Assembly: GCF_036555685.1 (NCBI RefSeq)
Contig: NZ_DATBKY010000306.1
Span: 1-64,000 of the forward strand
Length of the DNA stretch: 64,000 nucleotides
Reading direction: 5' to 3'
From: Actinophytocola sp036555685
Lineage (GTDB): Bacteria > Actinomycetota > Actinomycetes > Mycobacteriales > Pseudonocardiaceae
A model generated the notes under the pieces. It made no database searches, was not told the DNA's origin, and saw only the letters and a program-made list of their open reading frames with translations. This document shows positions 9,032 through 17,288 of this stretch, one piece after another. The translations under genes were made by a program, and so were the position numbers. The number at the start of each line of letters is the position of its first letter. Position 1 is the stretch's first letter.

Positions 9032-10192
9032 TCACTGTGTGCCTCCCGGCTGGATGTCGGCCCACGCCGAACCTTCCGCCGCGCTGCGCTCGACGGCCTC
9101 GAGCACCCGCTGCACCTGCAGGCCGTCCGCGAAGGACGGGGACGGGTCGACGCCGTCGCCGATCGCGCGGATCAGGTCGACGACCTCGTGGGTGAACGTG
9201 TGCTCGTAGCCGAGCAGGTGGCCGGGCGGCCACCACGCGCCGACGTACGGGTGGGTCGGCTCGGTGACGAGGATCCGCCGGAACCCGGCCGCCTCGCCCT
9301 CGGTCCCGTCGTAGAACGACAGCTCGTTCATCGACTCGAAGTCGAACGCGATCGAGCCGAGCGAGCCGTTGATCTCCACCCGCATCGCGTTCTTGCGGCC
9401 GAGCGCGAACCGCGTGGCCTCGTAGCTCGCCAGCGCCCCGTTCGCGAACCGGCCGAGGAACAGCGCCGCGTCGTCCACCGTGACGTCGTCGAGCTCGCCG
9501 GCCTCGGTCGGTCGCTTGTGGACGAACGTGTTCGTCACCGCGGACACCCCGGTGAGCAGGTCGCCCACGAGGTACTGGGTGGCGTCGACGATGTGCGCGC
9601 CGAGGTCGCCGAGCGCCCCGGAGCCGGCCTTGTCCTTGCGCAGCCGCCAGACCATCGGCGCCTTCTCGTCCGACAGCCAGTCCTGCAGGTACACCGCGCG
9701 GACGTGCCGCACGGTGCCGATCCTGCCGTCGGCCACCAGCCTGCGCGCGTACGCGATGGCCGGCACCCGCCGGTAGTTGAACGCCACCATCGACCGGACG
9801 CCGCGGGCGGCGGCCTCGGCCGCCGCCGCCGCCATCTCCTCGGCCTCGGCGACCGTGTTGGCGAGCGGCTTCTCGCACAGCACGTGCTTGCCCGCCGCGA
9901 GCGCCGCGATGGCGATCTCCGCGTGCGAGTCGCCCGGCGTGCAGACGTCGACCAGACCGACGTCGTCGGACGCCACGACCTCGCGCCAGTCGGTCGACAC
10001 GCTCGCCCAGCCGTACCTCGCCGCCGCGGCCTTCGTCCGGGCGAGGTCACGCCCGCCGAGGACGGCGAGGTCCGGAACCATCGGCAGATCGAAGAATCTG
10101 TGTGCGTTCCGCCATGCGTGGGAGTGCACCGCTCCCATGAACGCGTGGCCGACCATGCCGATTCCGATCCGGCCCCCGCTGCCCTCAGTCAT
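9032..10192 (-). CDS. Gfo/Idh/MocA family NAD(P)-dependent sugar oxidoreductase
   Basis: A 386-residue oxidoreductase with an N-terminal Rossmann fold (IGIGMVGHAFMGAVHSHAW) and the family motif CEKPLANTV near residue 100, whose Lys is catalytic. The C-terminal alpha/beta substrate domain carries GDLGAHIVDATQYLVG and a late His-containing FTHEVVDLIRAI. Such enzymes oxidise a ring or side-chain hydroxyl of sugars, inositols or their acids. The start ATG 10192 has GGAGGATG upstream. It sits between the sugar-binding protein and xylose isomerase genes, so it probably handles the imported sugar or a 3-keto derivative. The exact substrate is not deducible. Confidence 0.88.
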   Translation of the reverse strand: MTEGSGGRIGIGMVGHAFMGAVHSHAWRNAHRFFDLPMVPDLAVLGGRDLARTKAAAARYGWASVSTDWREVVASDDVGLVDVCTPGDSHAEIAIAALAAGKHVLCEKPLANTVAEAEEMAAAAAEAAARGVRSMVAFNYRRVPAIAYARRLVADGRIGTVRHVRAVYLQDWLSDEKAPMVWRLRKDKAGSGALGDLGAHIVDATQYLVGDLLTGVSAVTNTFVHKRPTEAGELDDVTVDDAALFLGRFANGALASYEATRFALGRKNAMRVEINGSLGSIAFDFESMNELSFYDGTEGEAAGFRRILVTEPTHPYVGAWWPPGHLLGYEHTFTHEVVDLIRAIGDGVDPSPSFADGLQVQRVLEAVERSAAEGSAWADIQPGGTQ

Positions 10193-10257
10193 CGCTCATC
10201 CTCCGTGTCCTCCTGCGTGTCCACTGTGAACTCGCACTCCGCTCCGCCCGCTTCGCC

Positions 10258-11316
10258 TCAGGAGTCGAAGCCGACGTCCAGGTACGAGTCGACGTTCTGC
10301 TTGGTCACCACCGCCGAGTAGGTGGTGATGAACGCCGGGATCTCGTGCTCGGCGAAGTCGGCGACACCCTTGTTCTGGCCGAGCAGGCGGGCCAGCGAGA
10401 CCGCGGTGGACGCCATCGACGGGCTGTAGAGGACGGTCGCCTTGATGACCGTGTTGTCGGCCTTGATGCGGTCCATCATGTCCCGCGAGCCGGCGCCGCC
10501 GACCATGATGAACTCGCTGCGGCCGGCCGAGTCGATCGCGGCCATCACGCCGATGCCCTGGTCGTCGTCGTGGTTCCACAGCGCGTCCAGCTTGGACGCA
10601 CCCTGCAGCAGGTTCGCCGTCTGCTTCTCGCCGGACTCCGCGGTGAACTCGGCCGCGACGCGCGGGCCGACCTTGAACCCGGCCTTCGCCAGCGCGTCCT
10701 TGAAGCCTTTGCTGCGCTCCTGGGTCAGCGGCAGCGAGTCGATGCCGGCCACCTCGCCGATGATCGGGCTGGACACGCCCTTGGACTTCATCTGGTCGGC
10801 GATGTAGTTACCGGCGTTGACGCCCATGCGGTAGTTGTCGCCGCCGATCCACGTGCGGTACGCGAGCGGGGTGTCGAAGACGCGGTCCAGGTTGATCACG
10901 GGGATGTCCTTGTCCATGATCTCCTGGGCGGTGGCGGTCAGCGCCTTGCCGTCGAAGGGCAGGATGACCAGCACGTCGAGGCCGTCGTTGACCAGCGACT
11001 CGACCTGCGCGATCTGCTGGTTCACGTCGTTCGTGCCCTCGGTGGCGTTGAACGTGACGTCCTTGAACGCGTCGGCCTGGGCCTTCGCGTTCTTGGTGAT
11101 CGCCGCGATCCAGCCGTGGTCGGCGGCCGGCGCCGAGAAGCCGATCGTGACCTCCTTGCCGGGCTGGGCGTTGTCGGCCCCACCGGCGGCGACCTGCTGC
11201 TCGTTGCCGGCGTTGGCCGGCTCGTTGGAGGTGCAGCCGACGACGAGCGCGCCCGCGCCGAGCGCGGAGGCGCCGAGGAGGAACCGGCGGCGGGCCAGGA
11301 ACGGGCTCTGGGACAT
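10258..11316 (-). CDS. Sugar ABC transporter substrate-binding lipoprotein
   Basis: A 352-residue periplasmic-binding-protein fold of the ribose/galactose (type I) family. The N-terminus has twin arginines (ARRRFLLGA) and a lipobox ending VVGC, so it is likely a Tat-exported lipoprotein anchored outside the membrane. The body shows the family pattern: VTIGFSAPAADHGWIAAI, then NVINLD-like (PVINLDRVFD) and GEVAGIDSLPLTQERSKGF hinge regions. ATG 11316 is preceded by AGGGAG at good spacing; longer upstream reading in this frame is a shadow of the permease gene. It delivers a monosaccharide to the permease and ATPase encoded just upstream. The ligand is unknown. Confidence 0.9.
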   Translation of the reverse strand: MSQSPFLARRRFLLGASALGAGALVVGCTSNEPANAGNEQQVAAGGADNAQPGKEVTIGFSAPAADHGWIAAITKNAKAQADAFKDVTFNATEGTNDVNQQIAQVESLVNDGLDVLVILPFDGKALTATAQEIMDKDIPVINLDRVFDTPLAYRTWIGGDNYRMGVNAGNYIADQMKSKGVSSPIIGEVAGIDSLPLTQERSKGFKDALAKAGFKVGPRVAAEFTAESGEKQTANLLQGASKLDALWNHDDDQGIGVMAAIDSAGRSEFIMVGGAGSRDMMDRIKADNTVIKATVLYSPSMASTAVSLARLLGQNKGVADFAEHEIPAFITTYSAVVTKQNVDSYLDVGFDS

Positions 11317-11372
11317 GGGTACTCCCTTGTACTGTCTGAAGTGGAGGAAAGGGCGGGGGTGTGTTGGTAGCG

Positions 11373-12401
11373 CTAGGTTTTTCGGGTGCGGGTGGTGGAC
11401 GACTGGAGCAGCACCGCGGCGACGATGATCGCGCCCTTGGCGATGTTCTGGATGTCGGTCTCGAGGTTGTTCTGGGTGAAGATGCTGTTGACCACGGTGA
11501 AGATCAGCACGCCGATGAGCGTGCCGATCAGCGTGCCGCGGCCACCGGACAGCAAGGTGCCGCCGATGACGACCGCGGCGATCGCGTCCAGCTCGTAGAA
11601 CTGCCCGTTGGTCGACGCGCCCGATGTGGTGCGGGCGACGACCATGAGCGCGGCGATCCCACAGCACAGGCCGGCTAGCGCGTACACGTACGCGGTGTGC
11701 CGCTTGACGTTGATGCCGGCCAGGCGAGCGGCCTCGGCGTTGCCGCCGACCGCGAACGTGCGCCGGCCGAACGTGGTGCGGTTGAGCACCACCCAGCCGA
11801 TCACGTACACCACGGCGAGCATCCAGATCAGCACCGGGATGCCCAGCAGGTCGCCGCGGAAGAACTCGAGGAACCCCTGCACGGTCACGACCTGGGTGCG
11901 CCGCTCGGAGAGCCGCTCGGCCAGGCCGCGCGCGGACGCGTACATGGCGAGCGTCGCGATGAACGGCACCACCCGGCCGTACGCGATCAGCAGGCCGTTG
12001 ATCAGCCCGGCGCCGAGCCCGACCGCGAGCCCGCAGAGCACCATGATCCACGGGCCGTAGGACTGGGTCGCGAGCGTGGTCATCCAGACGCTGGCGAGCG
12101 CCACCATCGAGCCGACGGACAGGTCGATGCCGCCGGAGATGATCACGAACGTCATGCCGACGCTGACCACGCCGATCGCCGCCGCGAGGCGCAGCATCGT
12201 GGAGATGTTGCTCTCGGACAGGAACGTCTGCGGCGCGGTGACGTAGCCGACCACGCACAGCGCGATCAGCACGCCTATCAGGATCGCCAGCCGGATGTCC
12301 ATCCGCAGCCCGCTGGGCGTGCGCACCCCGCCGGTCGGACCGGTCTGGACCGGCTCCGGCACGGTTTCGTCTACAGAGGACCGCTCCTCCACGTCGCTCA
12401 C
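11373..12401 (-). CDS. RbsC-type sugar ABC transporter permease
   Basis: A 342-residue integral membrane protein with about eight to ten hydrophobic segments after a 30-residue cytoplasmic N-terminus. It carries the family hallmark near residue 90 (IISGGIDLSVGSMVALAS), NPF-like GRVVPFIATLAMY, and the EAA-loop region AVGGNAEAARLAGINV near 225, which contacts the ATPase. Its start overlaps the stop of the ATPase gene by four bases (ATGA), indicating coupled translation. It forms the channel of a ribose/xylose-class importer. Confidence 0.93.
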   Translation of the reverse strand: MSDVEERSSVDETVPEPVQTGPTGGVRTPSGLRMDIRLAILIGVLIALCVVGYVTAPQTFLSESNISTMLRLAAAIGVVSVGMTFVIISGGIDLSVGSMVALASVWMTTLATQSYGPWIMVLCGLAVGLGAGLINGLLIAYGRVVPFIATLAMYASARGLAERLSERRTQVVTVQGFLEFFRGDLLGIPVLIWMLAVVYVIGWVVLNRTTFGRRTFAVGGNAEAARLAGINVKRHTAYVYALAGLCCGIAALMVVARTTSGASTNGQFYELDAIAAVVIGGTLLSGGRGTLIGTLIGVLIFTVVNSIFTQNNLETDIQNIAKGAIIVAAVLLQSSTTRTRKT

Positions 12402-13960
12402 GCCATCACCTCGCTGCCTTCCATGACCATGTCGAGCACGGCCGCCTCCGTGAGCTCGCTCGCCGGCGCCTCGGTGAGCAGGCGGCCCTCACGCATCACC
12501 AGCACCCGGTCGGACAGACCGAGCACCTCCGGAACCTCGCTGGACACGAGCACCACCGCCACCCCCGCGGACGCGAGCTCGTGGATCAGCCGGTACAGCT
12601 CGGCCCGCGCCCCGACGTCGACGCCGCGGGTCGGCTCGTCCAGCAACAGCACCTTGCAGTCGCGAACCAGCCAGCGGGCCACGACGGCCTTCTGCTGGTT
12701 GCCGCCGGACAGCGTGCGCACCACCCGGCGCGGGTCGGCCGGGCGCAGGTCGAGCCGCTCGAGCGTGGCCCGCGAGTCGCGCAGCTCGCGGCCGCGGTCG
12801 GAGAAGCCGGCGGTGCTGTACTCCGGCAGGCTCGCGAGCGTCACGTTGTCGGCCACCGACTGGTCCAGCAGCAGCCCCTGACTCTTGCGCTCCTCCGGCG
12901 CGAGCCCGACCCCGGCCGCCACCGCGGCCGGCACGCTGCCCGCACGCAGCCGCTTGCCGTTGACCCACACCGAGCCGGCGTCGGCCTTGCGCGCGCCGAA
13001 CACCGTCTCCAGCACCTCGCTGCGCCCGGCGCCGACCAGGCCCGCGAGGCCGACGATCTCCCCGGCGTGCACCGTGAAGCTGACGTCGGCGAACTCGCTG
13101 CCGCGGGTCAGGCCCTCGACGCGCAGCACCTCGTTCGTCTCGTCCACGGTGGACACCTCCCTCTTCGGGAAGACCGTCTCCACCATCCGGCCGGACATCA
13201 GGTTCACGAGCTCGCTCGTCGACGTCGTGCGCGCGTCGAGACCGGCGGCGACCGTGCGGCCGTCCTTGAGCACGGTCACCCGGTGCCCGATGCGGCGGAT
13301 CTCCTCCAGCCGGTGGGAGATGTAGACGACCGCGACGCCCTCGGTGGTGAGCTCGTGGACGATGCGGAACAGGTTGTCGACCTCGTCGGCGGCGAGCGCG
13401 GCGGTGGGCTCGTCCATGATGATCAGCCGGGCGTCGTGCACGAGCGCGCGGGCCATCGACACGAGCTGCTGGCCGGCCGCGGACAGCAGTGCGACCTCGC
13501 GGCCCGGCGGGATCTCCGGGTGGCCGAGCCGGCGCATCAGCGCGCGGGCCTCGTTGCGCATCCGGCGCCGCTGCGGGAAGCCGAACACCGCGTGCTCGTG
13601 GCCGAGGAAGATGTTCTCCGCCACCGTGATGCCGTCGACCAGGTCGAGCTCCTGGTACATCGTGGCGATGCCGAGGTTGAGCGCGGCGTTCGGCGAGCCG
13701 AACGTCGTGGGCTTGTCGCGCCAGCGGATCACGCCGCCGTCCGGCTGGTGCGCGCCGGAGAGCACCTTGATCAAGGTCGACTTCCCGGCGCCGTTCTGAC
13801 CGAGCAGGCAGTGCACCTCGCCGGCGCGGACCTCGAGATCCACCCCGTCGAGCGCGCGCACCCCGGGGAAGGTCTTGACGATGCCGGACATCGTCAGCAG
13901 TACCTCGGCGTTCGGGTCGGGTTCGCCCGGCGCCGATGACTCGCTCGCGGGCTCGCTCAT
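12398..13960 (-). CDS. RbsA-type sugar ABC transporter ATP-binding protein (duplicated ATPase)
   Basis: A 520-residue cytoplasmic protein with two fused ABC domains, typical of ribose/xylose/galactose importers. The first domain has Walker A GQNGAGKST, a degenerate signature LLSAAGQQLVSMARAL, and Walker B LIIMDEPTAAL. The second has a divergent Walker A (GLAGLVGAGRSE), signature LSGGNQQKAVVARWL and Walker B VLLLDEPTRGVD. Asymmetry between the two sites is normal for RbsA/XylG proteins. Four-base overlaps with both the upstream ROK regulator gene and the downstream permease gene place all three in one coupled transcript. Confidence 0.94.
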   Translation of the reverse strand: MSEPASESSAPGEPDPNAEVLLTMSGIVKTFPGVRALDGVDLEVRAGEVHCLLGQNGAGKSTLIKVLSGAHQPDGGVIRWRDKPTTFGSPNAALNLGIATMYQELDLVDGITVAENIFLGHEHAVFGFPQRRRMRNEARALMRRLGHPEIPPGREVALLSAAGQQLVSMARALVHDARLIIMDEPTAALAADEVDNLFRIVHELTTEGVAVVYISHRLEEIRRIGHRVTVLKDGRTVAAGLDARTTSTSELVNLMSGRMVETVFPKREVSTVDETNEVLRVEGLTRGSEFADVSFTVHAGEIVGLAGLVGAGRSEVLETVFGARKADAGSVWVNGKRLRAGSVPAAVAAGVGLAPEERKSQGLLLDQSVADNVTLASLPEYSTAGFSDRGRELRDSRATLERLDLRPADPRRVVRTLSGGNQQKAVVARWLVRDCKVLLLDEPTRGVDVGARAELYRLIHELASAGVAVVLVSSEVPEVLGLSDRVLVMREGRLLTEAPASELTEAAVLDMVMEGSEVMA

Positions 13961-15207
13961 GCGGGCGCCTCCTCATCGTCGACGTTCGGTTGTCCGGCGG
14001 GCACGACGGTCGGGTCGTCGAGGACCCGGCGCAGCGCCGCGAGCGCGCCGCCGGCGGTGGCCGCGGTGAAGCCGAGCCCGGAGGCGACGATGCGCGCGCC
14101 GCCCGCGCCCGGGGCCAGCACGTTCGCCACGACCTCGTTGCGGATCGGCTCGACGAGCCACTCGGGCAGCGCCGCGAAGTAGCCGCCGAGCACGACGACG
14201 GCCGGGTTGAGCAGGTTGACCAGGATCGAGACGCCGTGCCCGAGCTCGGTGCCGATCTGGTGCAGCGCCTCGAGCGTGCGCCGGTCGCGCTGCTCGGCGC
14301 GGGAGCGGACGATGCGCATGCGCTGGTCGAGGTCGAGCGTGGGGTCGCGGACCGGGTCGTCGGGATCGGCGCACGCGTGCAGCAGCGCGCCGAGGCCGAC
14401 CTGGGTCTCCCAGCAGCCGCGCCGGCCGCACGAGCAGTACGGGCCGAGCGGGTCCATGGCCATGTGCCCGATCTCGCCGGCGAAGCCGATCGAGCCGCGG
14501 ATGAGCTTGCCGCCGGCGATCACGCCGCCGCCGATGCCGAAGTCGCCGGTGAGGTAGACGAGGTCGTCGACGGCCCCGCCCATCCTGGCGAGCTCGGCCT
14601 CCGCGCCGAGGTTGGCGTCGTTGTCGACCGCGATCCGGTCCAGCGCCAGTCCGGTGCGCGCGGCGAGTCCGTCGGCGACCGCGACGTCGCGCCAGCGCAG
14701 CCGGGGCGCGAACGTGACGATGCCGGCACCCCGGTCGACGAGGCCCGGCACGGAGACGGTGGCGCCGGCCGGCGGCCCGACGGCGCCCTTGACCTCGGCG
14801 AGCGCGGTGTCGGCGAGCTCGGCGAGCTGGTCGATCGCACGCTCGGGTCCGATGCCCGGCACGTCGCAGGCGACCCGGCGGTGGAAGAGCAGCTCGCCCG
14901 ACAGGTCGGTGACGGCCGCGCCGACGTGCCCGACGTGCACGTCCAGCCCGAGGCCGCACACGCTGGTCGGCCGCAGGTCGACGAGCTGGCCGGGGCGGCC
15001 CTGGCCGCCCGCCGAGACGCCGGCGGAGTGCACGAGCCCGCGCAGCTCGAGGTCTGTGACGAGGCTCGAGACGGTGGCCTTGGACAGGCCGGAGCGGACC
15101 GCGAGCTGGGCCCGGGACAGCGCGCCGTGCTCGCGGAGGGTGCGCACCAGAAGTGCGAGGTTCCCTCGGCGCAGACCGGCTTGGTCCGCGGGGCGGCTCT
15201 GGCCCAC
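13957..15207 (-). CDS. ROK-family transcriptional repressor of the sugar operon
   Basis: A protein of about 416 residues with an N-terminal winged helix-turn-helix (LSRAQLAVRSGLSKATVSSL, residues 30-50) and a C-terminal ROK sugar-kinase fold. The ROK zinc signature CSCGRRGCWE lies near residue 259 and DNDANLGAEAE is present, but as in XylR/NagC types the domain probably serves sugar sensing. GTG 15207 is preferred because GTGGAG lies eight bases upstream; the open frame extends to 15339 without a better site. The stop overlaps the ABC ATPase start (ATGA), a strong hint that it controls this operon. A xylose or ketosugar ligand is likely given the xylA context. Confidence 0.9.
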   Translation of the reverse strand: MGQSRPADQAGLRRGNLALLVRTLREHGALSRAQLAVRSGLSKATVSSLVTDLELRGLVHSAGVSAGGQGRPGQLVDLRPTSVCGLGLDVHVGHVGAAVTDLSGELLFHRRVACDVPGIGPERAIDQLAELADTALAEVKGAVGPPAGATVSVPGLVDRGAGIVTFAPRLRWRDVAVADGLAARTGLALDRIAVDNDANLGAEAELARMGGAVDDLVYLTGDFGIGGGVIAGGKLIRGSIGFAGEIGHMAMDPLGPYCSCGRRGCWETQVGLGALLHACADPDDPVRDPTLDLDQRMRIVRSRAEQRDRRTLEALHQIGTELGHGVSILVNLLNPAVVVLGGYFAALPEWLVEPIRNEVVANVLAPGAGGARIVASGLGFTAATAGGALAALRRVLDDPTVVPAGQPNVDDEEAPA

Positions 15208-15326
15208 CGTCGGCACTCCACTTCGTTGAGGCTCCGATCGAAAGTCGGTGCGCTGACTCACATAGGAGCGTCCCGTAGCGCCACTTCTCGTCGCAATACC
15301 CCGTTTGGCGCAACATCTGGATCGAT

Positions 15327-15349
15327 CTTTTGACTCCAACCATCAAAAG
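15327..15349. promoter_or_regulatory. Putative ROK operator palindrome CTTTTGA-N9-TCAAAAG
   Basis: Perfect seven-base inverted arms at 15327-15333 and 15343-15349 separated by nine bases, 120 bp upstream of the ROK start and unusually A/T-rich for this DNA. ROK repressors such as XylR and NagC bind A/T-rich inverted repeats, so this is the best candidate site for autoregulation of the sugar operon. Confidence 0.5.
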
Positions 15350-15446
15350 TAGTGCTGATTCAACACGAAGCCGAGCACCAGGAGAGGGAGAGCGGGTCGG
15401 CGAGGGCGCGCCGGAGAGAGAGGAAGGGAGAGCAGGAGCGAGAGAG

Positions 15447-15553
15447 CGGACCACCGCTCAACAGACAGCTGAGGGACCGCGACAGCCGACCACCACTCGA
15501 CAGCAGCCAAGACACCCGACCACCACTCGACAGCTACCTAAGGGGACCGCGAC
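15447..15553. repeat. Short direct repeats CCGACCACCACTCGACAGC and GGGACCGCGAC
   Basis: The 19-mer CCGACCACCACTCGACAGC occurs exactly at 15486-15504 and 15516-15534 (period 30). A degenerate copy lies at 15447-15466. The 11-mer GGGACCGCGAC flanks them at 15473-15483 and 15543-15553. The block sits downstream of the second ROK gene and upstream of the first operon's palindrome. Confidence 0.7.
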
Positions 15554-15614
15554 GCAACTCAGCCACAGAAACGCGCCCCAACCCGCACCATCCGCTGGAA
15601 CGCAACCAACACTT

Positions 15615-16826
15615 CTAATCCCGGGGAGGCGGCACAGCGAAGGCGCGGTCGGTGGCGGACCAGGCCGCGCCCGTGACGCCGGCCAGCTCGCCCAGCTCCG
15701 AGAGCACGATCGGCAGGTTGCCCGTGGCAAGCGGCAGCGACCGGCGGTAGACCGAGCTGCGCACCTCGGCCAGCAGCGGGTGCCCGAGGCGGGACACGCC
15801 GCCGCCGATCACGACCATGCCCGGGTTCAGGAAGCTCACCAGCGACGCGACCACGTGGCCGAGCCGCCGCCCGCCCTCGCGCACCAGGTTCGCCGCGGCG
15901 AAGTCGCCGGCCACCGCCGCCTCGCCGACGTCCTGCGCGGTCAGCTTGCCCTGCTGCTCGAGCGCCTCCGCGAGCATCGTCGACCGGCCGCTCCGCGCGA
16001 GGGTCAGCGCGTCGCGGGCCAGGGCCGCGCCGCCGAAGTACGCCTCCAGGCAGCCGACCTCACCGCACGCGCACGCCGGGCCGTAGTCGTCGAGACGGAT
16101 GTGCCCGATGTCGCCCGCGGTGCCGGCCACCCCGCGGTAGACCCGGCCGCCGAGCACGATGCCGCAGCCGATGCCGGTGCCGACCTTGACGAAGATGAGG
16201 TCGTCGAGCGAGCGGGCCACGCCGGCGTGCCGCTCGCCGAGGGCCATCACGTTCACGTCGTTGTCCACGGTCACCGGGCAGCCCCACTTGCCGGCGAGCT
16301 CGTCGCGCACGGGGTAGCGGTCCCAGCCGGGCATGATCGGCGGCGCGACCGGCATGCCGTCGCGGAAGCTGACCGGACCGGGCAGGCCGATGCCCGCGCC
16401 GATGAGCCGGCCGGGTGCCTTGTCCCGCACGCGGTGCACGAGGTCGACGACGCGGCCGAGCACCGGGACCGGGCCGAGCCGCACGTCGCAGTCCTCGCTC
16501 TCGCTCGAGAGCACCTCGCAGCGTCCGTCGGTGATCGCGACGTTGACCGACGTGGCCCCGACGTCCGCGGCCACGAACCGCAGGTCGTCGGCGAGGTGCA
16601 CGAGCGTGGAGCGCCGGCCGCCGCGGCTGGCCGCCGGGCCGCCGATCTCCACCAGGCCGGTGTCCACGAGCCGGGTCAGCTCGCCGGTCAGCTTCGCCCG
16701 CGGCAGCTCGAGCCGCTCGCCGAGCGCGACGCGGGACATCGGCCCCTCGTCCCGCAGCAGGGCCAGCAACCTGGACTGTTGGCGGGAGCGGACGCCCGGC
16801 TGCTGGCCGGCATTCGATGCGGTCAT
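15615..16826 (-). CDS. ROK-family transcriptional regulator / kinase-like protein
   Basis: A 403-residue ROK protein with an N-terminal winged HTH (MSRVALGERLELPRAKLTGEL, residues 30-50), then the actin-like fold (VAADVGATSVNVAITDG). It has the zinc-binding motif CACGEVGCLE near residue 250 and DNDVNVMALGE. The glycine-rich GTGIGCGIVLGG loop is intact, so some sugar kinase activity cannot be excluded. ATG 16826 is chosen because GAGGAG lies seven bases upstream; the longer open frame is not supported by a ribosome binding site. It is transcribed toward the sugar operon but separated from it by 400 bp, so it may regulate another regulon. It is clearly a paralogue of the gene at 13957. Confidence 0.88.
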   Translation of the reverse strand: MTASNAGQQPGVRSRQQSRLLALLRDEGPMSRVALGERLELPRAKLTGELTRLVDTGLVEIGGPAASRGGRRSTLVHLADDLRFVAADVGATSVNVAITDGRCEVLSSESEDCDVRLGPVPVLGRVVDLVHRVRDKAPGRLIGAGIGLPGPVSFRDGMPVAPPIMPGWDRYPVRDELAGKWGCPVTVDNDVNVMALGERHAGVARSLDDLIFVKVGTGIGCGIVLGGRVYRGVAGTAGDIGHIRLDDYGPACACGEVGCLEAYFGGAALARDALTLARSGRSTMLAEALEQQGKLTAQDVGEAAVAGDFAAANLVREGGRRLGHVVASLVSFLNPGMVVIGGGVSRLGHPLLAEVRSSVYRRSLPLATGNLPIVLSELGELAGVTGAAWSATDRAFAVPPPRD

Positions 16827-16965
16827 GAGCGGACTCCTCGCCGATGTCTCTTCGCCCAATTTAGCCTCCGCGCACAGAGGACGGCCGTAGACTTCGGCGC
16901 CCGCGCCCCAGTCCCCACCTGGCCGCGGTGTGAATCGATCAACCCGGACATCCTTGGAGATGCGC

Positions 16966-17163
16966 ATGGCGGCGAAGTTCGAGATCTACAACGACGCGAA
17001 AGGCGAGTTCCGCTTCCGGCTGAAGGCCGGCAACGGCGAGATCGTGGCGACGGGCGAGGGCTACCAGACCAAGTCCGGCGTGATCAACGGCGTCGACGCG
17101 GTCAAGCGCGCCGCCGCCGAGGCCGAGATCGACGACAAGACCGGCGAGAAGGCCAACGCCTGA
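16966..17163 (+). CDS. YegP family DUF1508 protein
   Basis: A 65-residue protein consisting of a single DUF1508 unit (FEIYNDAKGEFRFRLKAGNGEIVATGEGY, ending before a second repeat would start). YegP-like proteins are small cytosolic beta-rich proteins of unknown function, often built from one or two such units. ATG 16966 has GGAG seven bases upstream, so it is preferred over the ATG six bases earlier. A GC-rich hairpin follows. Confidence 0.88.
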   Translation: MAAKFEIYNDAKGEFRFRLKAGNGEIVATGEGYQTKSGVINGVDAVKRAAAEAEIDDKTGEKANA

Positions 17164-17186
17164 TCTCACTTGCCTGATTTTCACCC

Positions 17187-17231
17187 CGACGGGGGCTTTA
17201 CCTGCTCGCCCGGCAGGTGAGGCCCCCGTCG
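17187..17231. terminator. Hairpin downstream of the YegP-like gene
   Basis: Ten-base arms CGACGGGGGC (17187-17196) and GCCCCCGTCG (17222-17231) enclose an inner CCTGC/GCAGG stem. There is no U-tract, as is common in actinomycetes. It separates the YegP-like gene from the carboxypeptidase gene. Confidence 0.6.
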
Positions 17232-17288
17232 TCGGCCGCGCGGAGGGTCGGCGTTCGCGAAGTCGACCTTGCCCCTAGGCTTGCCTTC

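Larger units (their letters stand above)
15208..15614. other. 407-bp regulatory intergenic region between two ROK genes
   Basis: No convincing gene is present. The right half is purine-rich (GAGAGGGAGAGC, GGAGAGAGAGG) and then carries GACCACCACTCGACAGC repeats. The left half contains the palindrome CTTTTGA-N9-TCAAAAG and probably the promoter for the sugar operon that starts at 15207. The small open frames here are low-complexity and lack ribosome binding sites. Confidence 0.6.

Noticed and set aside
15486..15534. CRISPR array
   Set aside because: Repeats are 19 bp with an 11-bp gap and only two exact copies, and no cas genes are present.
15352..15618. Plus-strand frame of 88 codons in the ROK intergenic region
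   Set aside because: Its low-complexity Arg/Glu translation arises from the purine-rich and repeated DNA. There is no start signal.
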